A stretch of DNA of 64,000 nucleotides. Source: Gloeocapsopsis dulcis. GTDB lineage: Bacteria > Cyanobacteriota > Cyanobacteriia > Cyanobacteriales > Chroococcidiopsidaceae. The stretch lies in contig NZ_CP119968.1 in NCBI RefSeq assembly GCF_032163395.1, forward strand, positions 1,411,501-1,475,500, given 5' to 3'. The notes beneath the pieces are model-generated. The model was not told the origin of the DNA and ran no database searches. It saw only the letters and a list, made by a program, of their open reading frames with translations. Both the position numbers and the translations under genes were made by a program. Below are positions 44,333-54,462 of the stretch, piece after piece. Positions within the stretch are counted from its first letter, which is position 1; each line of letters starts with the position of its first letter.

Positions 44333-47107
44333 CTAAAATGAATTAATTGGAGCAAAGCGTGTTGCTAGTAGCGCCTCAATAGCATGACCTTCTACAGGTC
44401 TAGAAAATAAATACCCTTGTCCATATTCGCACTTGAGTGCTCGAATTCGTGCAAGTTGCTTGATTGTTTCTACTCCAGTAGCCGTCATGTTTATGTTCAA
44501 ATCGTGCGCGATCACCGCAATAGTTTGCACAATTTCCGAGCTTTCACTGTCAGTACAACTAACGAGCGTTCGATCGAGCTTCAACTTACTGATTTTATTA
44601 TTCTGCAGAATTTGTGGTACTTGCTGAAGTAAGCTTAAAAAAGAGTAACCCACACCAATATTATCTATTTGTAACTCCACTCCTAAAGCGGTTAACTGTT
44701 GAATGACCGCCGCAGTATGCTCAGGGTCTTCTACAATTACGTTTTCAGCCATTTCTAACCTTAAACTATCTGCTTTCAAATTGACATTTTGCAGAATTTG
44801 TGCAATTTGCTCACTCAAGTCAGGTTGAAAAAATTGTTTATGCGAAAGATTGACACCCATCGTTAAGCGAGTATGAGGAAATTGTTGTTGCCAAGCCTGG
44901 AGTTGTCTGCAAGCTTGTCGTAATACCCACCAACCAATCGGAACAATCAAACCTGTGTTTTCGGCGATATCGATAAATTTTGATGGTGCGATTAAGCCTT
45001 GTTGAGGATGTTGCCAGCGCAATAAAGCTTCAAACCCTGTAATATCATTCGTATCCAGATTGACGATCGGTTGATAGTGAATTCGCAACTCAGATTGCGT
45101 TAAAGCACGCTGTAAGTCTTGCTCGAGTTGTGTTAGTGTATTAACTTGCCAGTTAGTGCGATCGCCTGAGACAACCGTACTATCATTGGGAATGGCATTG
45201 CTGCTACTCGGCTGATATTCAATGACTAGCTGTTTTAGCAAAGCAGCAATAGCTTTACTATCGTTTAAGTTTGCCGCTTCACAAAGCGCTGCTACCATCG
45301 CATTTAAATTTGAGGGAATAATTCCACTCGCATTGCTGACTGAGACGATTTTTTCGTGCTGCGTTGGTTCGTAACGTTCTCCAGGAATAAATAATTCCTC
45401 ATACAGCTTTTCTCCTGGTCGCAGTCCTGTATACACAATATCGATATCTTCACCGACTTCATAACCGGAAAGGCGAATCAAATCCTTTGCCAAATCGACA
45501 ATCTTAACAGGTTCCCCCATTTTGAGCATAAAGATTTCTCCACCTTGACCAATTACTGCAGCTTGCAGTACAAGTTGAACTGCTTCGGGAATCGTCATGA
45601 AGTAGCGGCAAATATCAGGATGTGTAATTGTAATCGGACCGCCTGCAGCAATCTGTCGCTTAAATGTCGGAACTACACTACCTCGACTCCCTAATACGTT
45701 GCCAAAACGCACAACAACAAAAGGTTTTTTACTCTTTTGTGCTGCTTTCAATACCAACATTTCTGCTGCCCTTTTACTCGCGCCCATAATACTTGTGGGA
45801 TTCACGGCTTTATCAGTAGAAATCATCACAAAGTGTTTGACGTTGTAGCGCAGTGCTAAATCGAGTAGATTTTTCGTTCCTATAACGTTATTTGTAATTG
45901 CTTCTGGTGAGTTTGCTTCCATCAATGGCACGTGTTTGTGTGCTGCTGCATGGAAAATAATATCTGGTCTAAACTGCTCAAAAGTGTATTCTAAGCGCAA
46001 AGCACAGCGAATATCAGCGATTAACGTCGTTAGTCGAGGTGGATTTGGGCAAGAATGCCCATCTAAGGTTTGTTTGAGTTCCTGTTGGATGTTAAAGACA
46101 GAGTTTTCTCCGTGTCCGACGAGCAATATTTCTGCAGGACAACATTGCAGTACTTGACGACAAATTTCACCACCTATTGAGCCTCCAGCACCTGTAATCA
46201 GAACGCGCTTACCATTGAGAAAGTGTGAAACCTCCTTTACATCTGTTTCAATAGGTTCGCGTCGCAGTAAATCTTCAATTTTGACATCTCGAATACTAGC
46301 AATGCGGGCATTACTACTGAGAATTTCATGCATACTTGGCAAGGTACTTGTCGCCACACCTAGCGACTGACAACGATCAACAATTTCTCGCACGATTTTT
46401 CCAGAAACAGTCGGCATGGCAATAATGACACGCTCGATGTTGAAAGCGCGTACGATGTCTGGAATGCTACGGCAATCCCCCAGTACTCGAACTCCCCGAA
46501 TGCGTAAACCTAACTTTGTCGAATCGTCATCAATAAAACCAACTGCATAAAGACCAAGTTTCGGATTGTGTTGAATTGTTTGAGCTAACGACACACCTGC
46601 ATTACCAGCACCGACAATCAAAGCACGTTCATATTGATAGGTGGTTTGTGGTAATTGATACATTCGCTCTACAGCACGTACGCTAAAGCGGACTCCACCA
46701 ACTAAGAGTAAACTCAGTATGCCATCGAGTAGCGGTAGCGATCGCGGTAAATCCTCTACCAAAACATGATTGTAGTAAAGCAGGTAGAATAACCAAGTCT
46801 GGACAATAACAGCAGCAGTCATGGAAGCAATGACTTGGATGAGTTCATCAATACTGGCATAACGCCAACAGCGACGATAAAAACCAAATAAGTACAACAG
46901 TACGATCTTTACAACTAGAAATAGGATTGTTACAATAAAAACATCGGTACCATACACCCGATAGACAAATAATTTGTCTAAGCGCAACGCAAGTGCTAAT
47001 ACGGGCGTTAATAAAAAGATTGCTGTATCAGCAGCAAGAAAATGGCGGTTACGTAACCGCAGCCAAATATTTGATAGTGTATCTATCATGACTTTACGTC
47101 CAGGCAA
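44333..47107 (-). CDS. Membrane NDP-sugar 4,6-dehydratase (CapD/PglF-like) fused to a degenerate EAL domain
   Basis: 924 residues. Residues 1-130 hold four membrane helices; a nucleotide-binding domain follows ('[14 protein letters not shown]'); the catalytic SDR domain starts near 305 ('[15 protein letters not shown]'). '[17 protein letters not shown]' (about 429) has Met in place of the SDR Tyr, as in UDP-GlcNAc 4,6-dehydratases. Usual proteins end near 630; here a linker leads to an EAL domain (about 660-915). EALLRW and GVNLS are kept, but DDFG is DNIG (about 812) and AEGVET is ATGVET (about 876). The EAL part is therefore probably a c-di-GMP receptor, not a phosphodiesterase. It should supply the 4-keto sugar to the 21103 aminotransferase. 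Confidence 0.93.
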   Translation of the reverse strand: MPGRKVMIDTLSNIWLRLRNRHFLAADTAIFLLTPVLALALRLDKLFVYRVYGTDVFIVTILFLVVKIVLLYLFGFYRRCWRYASIDELIQVIASMTAAVIVQTWLFYLLYYNHVLVEDLPRSLPLLDGILSLLLVGGVRFSVRAVERMYQLPQTTYQYERALIVGAGNAGVSLAQTIQHNPKLGLYAVGFIDDDSTKLGLRIRGVRVLGDCRSIPDIVRAFNIERVIIAMPTVSGKIVREIVDRCQSLGVATSTLPSMHEILSSNARIASIRDVKIEDLLRREPIETDVKEVSHFLNGKRVLITGAGGSIGGEICRQVLQCCPAEILLVGHGENSVFNIQQELKQTLDGHSCPNPPRLTTLIADIRCALRLEYTFEQFRPDIIFHAAAHKHVPLMEANSPEAITNNVIGTKNLLDLALRYNVKHFVMISTDKAVNPTSIMGASKRAAEMLVLKAAQKSKKPFVVVRFGNVLGSRGSVVPTFKRQIAAGGPITITHPDICRYFMTIPEAVQLVLQAAVIGQGGEIFMLKMGEPVKIVDLAKDLIRLSGYEVGEDIDIVYTGLRPGEKLYEELFIPGERYEPTQHEKIVSVSNASGIIPSNLNAMVAALCEAANLNDSKAIAALLKQLVIEYQPSSSNAIPNDSTVVSGDRTNWQVNTLTQLEQDLQRALTQSELRIHYQPIVNLDTNDITGFEALLRWQHPQQGLIAPSKFIDIAENTGLIVPIGWWVLRQACRQLQAWQQQFPHTRLTMGVNLSHKQFFQPDLSEQIAQILQNVNLKADSLRLEMAENVIVEDPEHTAAVIQQLTALGVELQIDNIGVGYSFLSLLQQVPQILQNNKISKLKLDRTLVSCTDSESSEIVQTIAVIAHDLNINMTATGVETIKQLARIRALKCEYGQGYLFSRPVEGHAIEALLATRFAPINSF

Positions 47108-47774
47108 ATTTTCAAAGTAATGTTCCTTTCCTCAACTCATACTGAGGAAGGATTCTCGCTAAATTAGTAGTATTTGATTATGGAAATCGGCAGGCTTTAG
47201 GCGATCGCCTTATAGTTCCCGCTGTTTACAAAAAATAAAAGTTTGAACAGACTTTATATAAGACGTATTGATGAACTGAAAATTTAATTCAATTACTCCT
47301 AGGTTAGTCATTACGGGCAACCATACATTATTAATACTTAGCTCTGCACTAGTTTGCCTCAGTCTAGGTGACTGAGCTAATGCTGGGTAAAAAATTAATC
47401 TCTGCACCAAGAAAATTCTTGGTTTTTACAAGATACCACTAATTTTCATATTTTTTTGCCAATCTTTCATTAAAGCTTCTGTAAATTTTCAATATTTATT
47501 TAATGAAAGCGCACTTTAATAGTGATATTTACTGCAATATTTAAACATAAGTAACTGTCCAAAGATAGATAAAAACCTGCATTTGTCTCTAATTGTAGTA
47601 CTTAGTGGACAAACATTAGTATTTGCGTTAGCTTCAAGGAGCCATTATATTGCTCAAAAATGAATTGTGATTGAGTGTAGTTGAGAAGATCCTAGTTTGG
47701 GCAGGCAAAAGATGCCTAGCCCTGGGCGATTGCTCTAGTGTGGTTAATGCTAAAAACACCAAGAGCAAATGCAG
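47108..47774. other. Intergenic region, no gene recognised
   Basis: 667 bp, AT-rich, between the dehydratase start and a small membrane-protein gene. A 66-codon minus-strand frame at 47210-47410 has no supporting features. The dehydratase promoter lies here. No hairpin with a clear T-run was noted. Confidence 0.5.
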
Positions 47775-47912
47775 TTAGTTAGTAGGTTCCACCCAACTAG
47801 AATCGATCCTAGGATCGACCGGTCCTCTTTGAACATAAGCAAACAACGCTGATGACAGCACGAGAACAACAGAGACAAATGCCACCACTTCAAGCATGAT
47901 TTTGAAACGCAT
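47775..47912 (-). CDS. Tiny one-helix membrane protein
   Basis: 45 residues from an ATG at 47912 to TAA at 47775. The N-terminal part is a membrane helix ('VVAFVSVVLVLSSALFAYV'), followed by a short polar tail ('QRGPVDPRIDSSWVEPTN'). It begins 21 bp after the stop of the ferric-reductase-like gene on the same strand, so it is probably co-transcribed and could be an accessory subunit. There is no homology I can name. The sharp helix/tail design and operon position argue for a real gene. Confidence 0.5.
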   Translation of the reverse strand: MRFKIMLEVVAFVSVVLVLSSALFAYVQRGPVDPRIDSSWVEPTN

Positions 47913-47933
47913 AATTTTTAAGCTGTGACTCCA

Positions 47934-49265
47934 TCAAACAAGATTAAAGTGTTCCATGTGAATATATTTTGGGGGAACTTCCAGCTCATGTAAGGCTTTT
48001 TCTATTTCATCTAGAAAGCGGGGAGAACCACAAAGAAAATAGCGCCAACCTTCGCGGTCGTCGGGAATATGCCGTGCTAGGAGATCCTTATCTGCGTAAC
48101 CTGATTCTCCTGCCCAATCTTCAGGAGGTTCTTTAATAACATGAGTCACCGTGAAACTATCTAAGCGCTTATTGAGATATTCCAAGTCTTCACGAAAGGC
48201 AACATCATCCCACGAACCATTGGCATAAATCAAGCGAATTGGCCGGTGATCGCCGCGTTCAGCAAGCGTGACGAGAATGCTAATCATCGGTGTTACACCT
48301 ACACCGTTGGCGATGAGAACTAAGCCACTACAATCAAAACGATCGGGAGTAAAAGCCCCGTGGGGACCATCAAGAAAAGCTTTTGTTCCTGGCTGGACAT
48401 CTTTAATTGTGTTTGTGAAGTCACCAACAGCTTTAATTGTCAGTGCAACTTGATCGCCACGATCGGCATTAGAAGAAAACGAAAACGGATGCTCTTGAAT
48501 GCGATACGGAGAGCGATCTAGAGTTAACCAAGCAAATTGTCCTGGTAAAAAACGAATTCCTTCATGACCTTGAGGACGCAGTACTAATGTGTAAATATCG
48601 CCCCGTTGGGGTACAACAGCTTCTACCCGATAGGATTTTTGCGTCATCAACCATGGTTTGATGAGACGGATATATATCAACGAACCAAAAGCAAGAAGGG
48701 CTACTAGTATCCACAACAAAGCTTTCCAGGGAAGTGCGAGATAGTAGTTTACACCAAAAGCATGAGCTAGCCCCAGTGCTACTGTAGCTACTGCCAGAAT
48801 TCCGTGAGTCGTACGCCATACTTCATAGTTAAGCTTCAGCTTCTCCCGCCATAGCGAAGTGACAACAAGTAGGATTAATGAGATTGTTGAAATCACTGCA
48901 AATCTTGCTCGCCAAGGCGCTTCAAAGACATTGAGTAGTTGTAGGTATTCAGCGTCCTGAAAAAATAGAATGATAGGGTGGGCAAGGATTAGTGCAAATG
49001 CAACTTGAGTAATGTAGCGATGGTACTGCAAGACAATATCAATGCCATAAGGAGCAGCGATCGCATCAAAACGTGCTGTCAAGGCAAACTGCAGCATCAT
49101 CATTGCCAACCCTACATATCCAAAAGCTGCAGAAAACTCAATCCAGAATCCCCTGCCTTCTGGTGCTGGGTGAATCAAGAGAATCAACAAGGGAGAAAGG
49201 GTTATTACAAGATATAAAACTATCCAAAAGGTTCCTGCAACCCAGGGATTTTTCATTTGAAACAT
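47934..49265 (-). CDS. Ferric-reductase-like transmembrane flavoprotein
   Basis: 443 residues. The N-terminal half has six membrane helices with histidines for heme b ('YHRYITQVAFALILAHPIIL', 'WRTTHGILAVATVALGLAH'), the ferric_reduct fold. The soluble half carries an FAD domain ('HPFSFSSN', 'GPHGAFTPDRF') and an NAD(P) domain ('GVGVTPMISILVTLAERGD', 'FLCGSPRFLDEIEKAL'). It moves electrons from NAD(P)H across the membrane, reducing Fe(III) or oxygen. Close to an iron-uptake porin and siderophore genes, so iron reduction is plausible. An NADPH-oxidase-like role is the alternative. Confidence 0.88.
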   Translation of the reverse strand: MFQMKNPWVAGTFWIVLYLVITLSPLLILLIHPAPEGRGFWIEFSAAFGYVGLAMMMLQFALTARFDAIAAPYGIDIVLQYHRYITQVAFALILAHPIILFFQDAEYLQLLNVFEAPWRARFAVISTISLILLVVTSLWREKLKLNYEVWRTTHGILAVATVALGLAHAFGVNYYLALPWKALLWILVALLAFGSLIYIRLIKPWLMTQKSYRVEAVVPQRGDIYTLVLRPQGHEGIRFLPGQFAWLTLDRSPYRIQEHPFSFSSNADRGDQVALTIKAVGDFTNTIKDVQPGTKAFLDGPHGAFTPDRFDCSGLVLIANGVGVTPMISILVTLAERGDHRPIRLIYANGSWDDVAFREDLEYLNKRLDSFTVTHVIKEPPEDWAGESGYADKDLLARHIPDDREGWRYFLCGSPRFLDEIEKALHELEVPPKYIHMEHFNLV

Positions 49266-49403
49266 CTTTCTCTTTCCACTTACTTTGAGATTGACATTAA
49301 GCTATGGCAATTTTATATTTTCTGTGAAAGGCAGTAGATTTTGGTAATTGGTAAGAGCTATTTCTGAAAATTTTAATTCAATGAGCTTGCTATGAAACCA
49401 AGC

Positions 49404-49754
49404 TTATATTCCTACTGTACCGAGCAAGCTAAATAGGATAGAATTAACAATGCTCAAAGCAATTGTGCCAATTAAGGCACTCCAAATTCCCCAACGCAAG
49501 CGAAATCCATGCACTAATAATGCTGCTAGGCCAAAAATAATCGCATTGATAACGATGCTGAATAAACCCAGAGTTAAAAAATTGATAGGGAAAGCTAGAA
49601 AAGCAATAATTGGACGGACAAAAGCATTGAGAATTCCAAAAACTGCGGCAGATAGTGCGGCTTTCCCAAAACTGTCAATTTCTACACCAATAGGTATTTT
49701 TGAAATAATTAAAAAACTGATTGTAGTGACAATCCAATTAATAATAATTCCCAT
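49404..49754 (-). CDS. Phage-holin-4-2 family membrane protein
   Basis: 116 residues from the ATG at 49754; an upstream in-frame start at 49823 adds a polar stretch without homology. Four transmembrane helices with the family pattern 'FGKAALSAAVFGILNAFVRPII', 'FPINFLTLGLFSIVINAIIFGLAA' in pieces, and a C-terminal 'SIVNSILFSLLG'. Despite the family name these are chromosomal small membrane proteins of unknown function, widespread in cyanobacteria and actinobacteria. No phage genes are nearby. Confidence 0.87.
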   Translation of the reverse strand: MGIIINWIVTTISFLIISKIPIGVEIDSFGKAALSAAVFGILNAFVRPIIAFLAFPINFLTLGLFSIVINAIIFGLAALLVHGFRLRWGIWSALIGTIALSIVNSILFSLLGTVGI

Positions 49755-49931
49755 TTCAATGATGACTCCTATAAAAACTTCTTCGCATTCCCCGTCCCCT
49801 GCTATAACATTATTTACAGACAATGTGGCGGAAAAGTGACACGATACTTACTTGCAATTCGATTAGTTTAAATTCAGTAAGGTGGGCATTAACCCGCCTC
49901 AAAAAGAAATATTAATAAAAATCGCGACTAA

Positions 49932-51158
49932 CTATCTGTTTGCTGTACCAGCGTAAGTTACACGGTAAATTACACCGTTGGTATCATCTGTAAATAGTAA
50001 CGAACCATCAGGTGTCACACCAATACCAACAGGTCTGCCAAACTGTGCATTTCGTTGTTCGTTGAGAAAACCAGTGATAAAGTCCTCGATCGCAGTCGGC
50101 TTACCATTTTGATAACGAATACGAACAACTTTATAACCCACTGGTGGATTGCGATTCCAAGATCCGCGCATCGTCACAAACGCATCGTTACGGTATTCTT
50201 GCGGAAACTGAGAAGCCGTATAGAAGACCATTGCCAACGGCGCACTGTGAGCGGTATACGTCAGCACTGGAGGCTCAGTTGTTGCACAAAATTCTGCTTT
50301 CGATTGACCTTCTGGATCAGCTGGTAAGTAGACGTCTGGACGGCGATCGCCAAAACAGAAAGGCCAACCATAATGTTTACCTTGCTCAATTAAGTTTAAC
50401 TCTTCCGGTGGTTGATCGTTACCCCGCCAGTCGCTACCGTGATCCAGTCCCCAAAATTGTTTGGTTTGTGGATGCCAACCAAAAGGAATTGTATTGCGCA
50501 ATCCCTCAGCATAAATTGTCCGATCGCTGCCATCAGGTTGGGCACGCAGCATTGTAGCGTGTTCGTCATTTGGCTCGTCACACGAGTTACAGGTACTACC
50601 TACCGAAATGTACAGCATACCATCAGGACCAAACGAGATCGTCCGGTTGGGGTGTTGACCTGCATCGGGTAAATCGTTAATCAGAACTTGGGGTTTACCA
50701 ACAGTACCACCGCGTCCTAAATTAGATGCATAAAGTGACGTATCAGTGACGTAATACAAGCGACCTTGATGAATTGTAATACCATTAACAAAAGGTAGAT
50801 TTGAGGCAATTGTCCGCATCTCGTCAGCACGTCCATCGCGATTGCGATCGCGTAGGGCAACGACATCTTGTTGTTCGCGGCGAGTAACGTAAACTGTGCC
50901 ATCAGGTGCGATCGCAATATTACGCGGATTTCCTAAGTCCTTAGCAAAGACATTAATCTGAAATCCTGCGGGGATTCTCAATTGCTGCACCAGCGCTTCA
51001 TCAAATTCTAGTTGTTCTGGTGTCGCCAAATAGCCTTCAAGACGCTCAATTCTGCGTTGTTCTGGCTGCTGAGAATTTGCGGGAGTACTAATAATGCCAA
51101 AAAGGGCGATACCAAGCAAGAGTAATCCAAGTTTTTTGCGCTTCACAACATTTTTCAT
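49932..51158 (-). CDS. Secreted PQQ-type sugar/sorbosone dehydrogenase-like beta-propeller
   Basis: 408 residues from the ATG at 51158, followed by a signal peptide ('KKLGLLLLGIALFGIISTPANS'). The body is a six-bladed propeller of the GSDH/sorbosone dehydrogenase family: 'NPRNIAIAPDGTVYVTRRE', 'NRTISFGPDGMLYISVGS', 'WGLDHGSDWRGNDQPPEELN', 'RPVGIGVTPDGSLLFTDD'. It is probably periplasmic and oxidises aldoses or is a non-enzymatic propeller; cofactor residues were not checked. The conserved Cys pair in 'SVGSTCNSCDE' is typical of the subgroup. Confidence 0.87.
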   Translation of the reverse strand: MKNVVKRKKLGLLLLGIALFGIISTPANSQQPEQRRIERLEGYLATPEQLEFDEALVQQLRIPAGFQINVFAKDLGNPRNIAIAPDGTVYVTRREQQDVVALRDRNRDGRADEMRTIASNLPFVNGITIHQGRLYYVTDTSLYASNLGRGGTVGKPQVLINDLPDAGQHPNRTISFGPDGMLYISVGSTCNSCDEPNDEHATMLRAQPDGSDRTIYAEGLRNTIPFGWHPQTKQFWGLDHGSDWRGNDQPPEELNLIEQGKHYGWPFCFGDRRPDVYLPADPEGQSKAEFCATTEPPVLTYTAHSAPLAMVFYTASQFPQEYRNDAFVTMRGSWNRNPPVGYKVVRIRYQNGKPTAIEDFITGFLNEQRNAQFGRPVGIGVTPDGSLLFTDDTNGVIYRVTYAGTANR

Positions 51159-51413
51159 AGAAAGTATTTGCAAGCTGGCTGGCAAGACTGAAGAGTAGGC
51201 TATCTGATCCAGCTATAGGAGCAAAACTGTTTAGCATTATTCTAAGTAACGCACACTACAGTACTTTATTTTTGTTTAACTGGATTTTAGGCTCAAACAT
51301 AGAGTATTGCCAAAGCGATCGCATCTGTCTAATGGAATAAGCTTTAATTTATAAAACATTTTTAACGTAGATTGGTGTGATTGTCGTTGCACGGTGTGAG
51401 GAGTTAACAAATT

Positions 51414-52982
51414 GTGCAAAATTATCTACAACTTGCGTTTCAGCTTTGGCTAAGTAAACGAATTTATGCCTATTTTGTTTTGGGTGCAGCGATCGCCAGT
51501 GGGATGGATCAGGCGATCGCCAATGAACAGAATCTGGCAAATATCAATGCTGTTTCTCAACTAACTGAAGTACACTCTCAAGATTGGGCAAGTTCCGCTT
51601 TAAGCAATTTAGTTGAACGTTATGGGTGTCTTGCAGGATATCCGGATGCTACATTTCAAGGAGATCAAACACTTTCACGTTATGAGTTTGCAAGTAGTTT
51701 AAATGCTTGCTTGACTAACATTAGTCAACAACTTACAGTTGGTATACCTCCAGCAGATTTAGCAACAATCCAACGCTTACAAAAGGACTTTGCAACAGAG
51801 TTAGCAACTCTGGAAAATAGAGTAGACAATTTAGCAGCGCGTGTTGCAGAGTTAACCGCAAATCAGTTTTCTACGACAACAGTGTTAAGTACTTCTGTAG
51901 TCATTGCAGCCAGTGATTTAACGGGAGATACTGCTGATAGTAACCCAGATACCAGTATTGACTCCAATCTTGCTTTGAACTATCGGGCACGCATGAATTT
52001 TACCACTAGTTTTACAGGCACAGATCGCTTACTCGTAAGACTGCAAGCATCAAATCGAGTACCGAACTTCAGCGGTGTTTCTGCAACAAATATGACAAGG
52101 CTTTCTTATGAAGTCGGCAACACTGACAACAGTTTAAATTTGAATTTACTCGAATATCGATTTCCTGTTGGCGATCGCCTCAATGTTTATCTTTACGGTA
52201 ATGCGGCTTCGCATCACTACTACACTACCGTTGTCAATCCCTACTTTGCCAGCTTTGGCGGTACTAAAGGTTCGCCCTCGCGCTTTTCTGAACGTAACCC
52301 CATTTATCGGATTGGCGATATCAGTGTTGGTGGAATAGCTGCAGCTTATCGCTTCAACGAAGCATTACGGTTAGATTTAGGTTATCTTGCACAAAACGCT
52401 AGTTTAGCTAACCCTGGTGCAGGGTTATTTGATGGAACATATAGCGCTTTAGCGCAACTTTCTGTAAGACCGACAGCAAATGTGGAGTTAGGATTAACAT
52501 ATATTCGCAATTACTCGGCTGATGGTAATTTGGCGCATCGTACTGGTAGCACTTTTGCGAACATTCCTTTTGGTACAGGCGTTGCATTGACATCTAACTC
52601 TTACGGACTTCAAGCCTTATGGCGGATTGCACCTCAGGTGGCGGTGAGTGGTTGGTTAGGATACACTCAAGCAAATCGAGTTGACGGCGTTGATGATACG
52701 GCAGATATCTTTAATTACGCAATTAATATTGCTTTTCCTGATTTATTTAAAACTGGTGCTGTCGGTGGTTTAGGTTTTGGGATGCCACCAAAAGTTACTA
52801 ATAATACTATTGTAACGCGTGAAGATACTGCAACAGGATTGCACTTTGAAGCTTTTTATGAATACCCAATTACTGAAAATATTACTGTGATACCAGGTAT
52901 TATTTATCTCACAAACCCCGAACACAACGCTACTAATGGCAATATTTTTGTTGGTACAGTGAGAACAGTTTTTGGTTTTTAA
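51414..52982 (+). CDS. Iron uptake porin (SLH + OprB, cyanobacterial outer membrane)
   Basis: 522 residues from a GTG at 51414 with GAGGAG upstream. The signal peptide ('YFVLGAAIASGMDQAIA') is followed by an SLH domain (about 62-105: 'VERYGCLAGYPDATFQGDQTLSRYEFA' in pieces) for peptidoglycan/polysaccharide anchoring, a coiled coil (about 120-155), and a C-terminal OprB-type beta-barrel of about 360 residues ending in Phe. This architecture is annotated as 'iron uptake porin' in cyanobacteria and lets inorganic iron and small solutes through the outer membrane. Location near ferric reductase and siderophore genes fits. Confidence 0.92.
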   Translation: MQNYLQLAFQLWLSKRIYAYFVLGAAIASGMDQAIANEQNLANINAVSQLTEVHSQDWASSALSNLVERYGCLAGYPDATFQGDQTLSRYEFASSLNACLTNISQQLTVGIPPADLATIQRLQKDFATELATLENRVDNLAARVAELTANQFSTTTVLSTSVVIAASDLTGDTADSNPDTSIDSNLALNYRARMNFTTSFTGTDRLLVRLQASNRVPNFSGVSATNMTRLSYEVGNTDNSLNLNLLEYRFPVGDRLNVYLYGNAASHHYYTTVVNPYFASFGGTKGSPSRFSERNPIYRIGDISVGGIAAAYRFNEALRLDLGYLAQNASLANPGAGLFDGTYSALAQLSVRPTANVELGLTYIRNYSADGNLAHRTGSTFANIPFGTGVALTSNSYGLQALWRIAPQVAVSGWLGYTQANRVDGVDDTADIFNYAINIAFPDLFKTGAVGGLGFGMPPKVTNNTIVTREDTATGLHFEAFYEYPITENITVIPGIIYLTNPEHNATNGNIFVGTVRTVFGF

Positions 52983-53070
52983 GGAGTCGTTGGGCAAGCA
53001 ATATGCCTACCCCACACTTTATAGTCAATTTAGTTAACCTATAACTCATTACCAGTACTAAGTTGTGTTT

Positions 53071-54390
53071 CTAATCCTCTGAATAACTCAGTACTAGCTT
53101 TCTAATTAAAGTTTTCCAGATCAATCCAGCAATGATTAGTCCAATACCCACTAGCCAAATTCGCTGTTCTACCCAAAAAGCCAGGAAAAGACAAGCTGAT
53201 AAACCTATCCAAGCAATCCACTTGGGATAAAGCCGCTCTTCGTCTGGAATTTGTAATGCTGATAAATCGGTAATTGCGTAGTAAATTAACACAGAAAACG
53301 CACTAAACGACCACGTTGTTCTCACATCACCAATTAGAACTAAACAGGCGATCGCTGTTCCCATAATCAGCACTGCAATATAAGGAGTTGTGCGTGACGA
53401 GTTCATTTTGGCAACAAACTTAGGCAGATCTTGACGACGCCCCATAGCTAGCAACACGCGAGATAAACCTAAAATTAAATTTAGTAACACGCCTAATGTT
53501 GCAGTTACAGCACCAACAGCTAAGATTAAACCACTTCCAGGAATATTAAAGCTACGCGCTGCAATTTCTAAAGGTGCAACTTGTTCGCTTGTGGCTGCGC
53601 TAAGTGTCTGTGCGCCTACTGTACCAATACCCACAACCACAACGCCGATATAAAGCAACATTGTAATGGTAAGGGTAATAATAATTGCTTTCGGAATTGC
53701 CTTTTGTGGTTCTTTGACTTCTTCGCCTAATGTGGCAATGCGTCCGTATCCGGTATAAGCAACAAACATGAGTGCTGTCGCTTGCAAAACTGCTGCAACG
53801 GGATTACTCGTGTCACTTGTTGTTTGCACAAAAGGAGTAAAATTGGCAAATTCTGTAGAAGCAACTACAGGTAAGCCAGCCACAATAAAGAAAATAAGCG
53901 ATAACAGCGTAATTGACACAATAGTAATATTGACGATATTTGAGCGTTTCACTCCACCCAAAACAATTACAGTCAACAGTACTACTGCCCCTAAAGCAGT
54001 AGGAACTAAATAAGTGCGATCGCTGACTCCCAAAATATTCAACAAGTAACCTGCAAAACCTAAAGCTGCAGTCGCCGCCGAAGCCGATTTTGCCACCAGA
54101 AACATCCATCCCGCTGTAAACCCTAGCCAAGGTGTGAGATATTTATAGCCATATTCATAAGCACCACCACTAACAGGATGACTTGCGGCTAATTGAGCGC
54201 TATTTAAACCATTGCAGACTGCTACACAAGCTGCGATCGCTACCGAAATAATTACCGCAGGTCCCGCTACACCCGCAGCAATTCCCGTACTGACAAATAC
54301 ACCAGCACCCACAATTGAACCTAAACCAAGGGCGATTGCTCCAACAACACCTAATTCTCGTTTAAGTGATGGTGATGAATTCTGTGACAT
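53071..54390 (-). CDS. APC-family amino acid permease
   Basis: 439 residues with about twelve membrane helices. The N-terminal signature 'GAIALGLGSIVGAGVFVSTGIAAG' (GxG unwound helix 1), 'HPVSGGAYEYGYKYL' and 'FVAYTGYGRIATLGEEVKEPQKAIPKAI' in pieces are diagnostic of APC transporters of the YfnA/CAT-like group. It takes up amino acids or amines by proton or sodium coupling across the plasma membrane. Substrate not predictable. It is convergent with the porin gene. Confidence 0.92.
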   Translation of the reverse strand: MSQNSSPSLKRELGVVGAIALGLGSIVGAGVFVSTGIAAGVAGPAVIISVAIAACVAVCNGLNSAQLAASHPVSGGAYEYGYKYLTPWLGFTAGWMFLVAKSASAATAALGFAGYLLNILGVSDRTYLVPTALGAVVLLTVIVLGGVKRSNIVNITIVSITLLSLIFFIVAGLPVVASTEFANFTPFVQTTSDTSNPVAAVLQATALMFVAYTGYGRIATLGEEVKEPQKAIPKAIIITLTITMLLYIGVVVVGIGTVGAQTLSAATSEQVAPLEIAARSFNIPGSGLILAVGAVTATLGVLLNLILGLSRVLLAMGRRQDLPKFVAKMNSSRTTPYIAVLIMGTAIACLVLIGDVRTTWSFSAFSVLIYYAITDLSALQIPDEERLYPKWIAWIGLSACLFLAFWVEQRIWLVGIGLIIAGLIWKTLIRKLVLSYSED

Positions 54391-54462
54391 GGTTTTGTTT
54401 ACTTAGAGGATAACTAGTTACTTAACTTAAAGGATACGAGCGATCGCATGAGGATTTATAAG

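Noticed and set aside
47210-47410. 66-codon minus-strand frame upstream of the dehydratase-EAL gene
   Set aside because: No start context, no homology pattern, lies in AT-rich promoter DNA.
49404-49754. Phage holin gene indicating a prophage
   Set aside because: The family name is misleading; no other phage genes are nearby and the protein is a common chromosomal four-helix membrane protein.
49880-49905. GGTGGG/CCCGCC hairpin between the holin-like and dehydrogenase genes as terminator
   Set aside because: No T-run on either strand; may be a small dispersed cyanobacterial palindrome but a single copy here gives no support.
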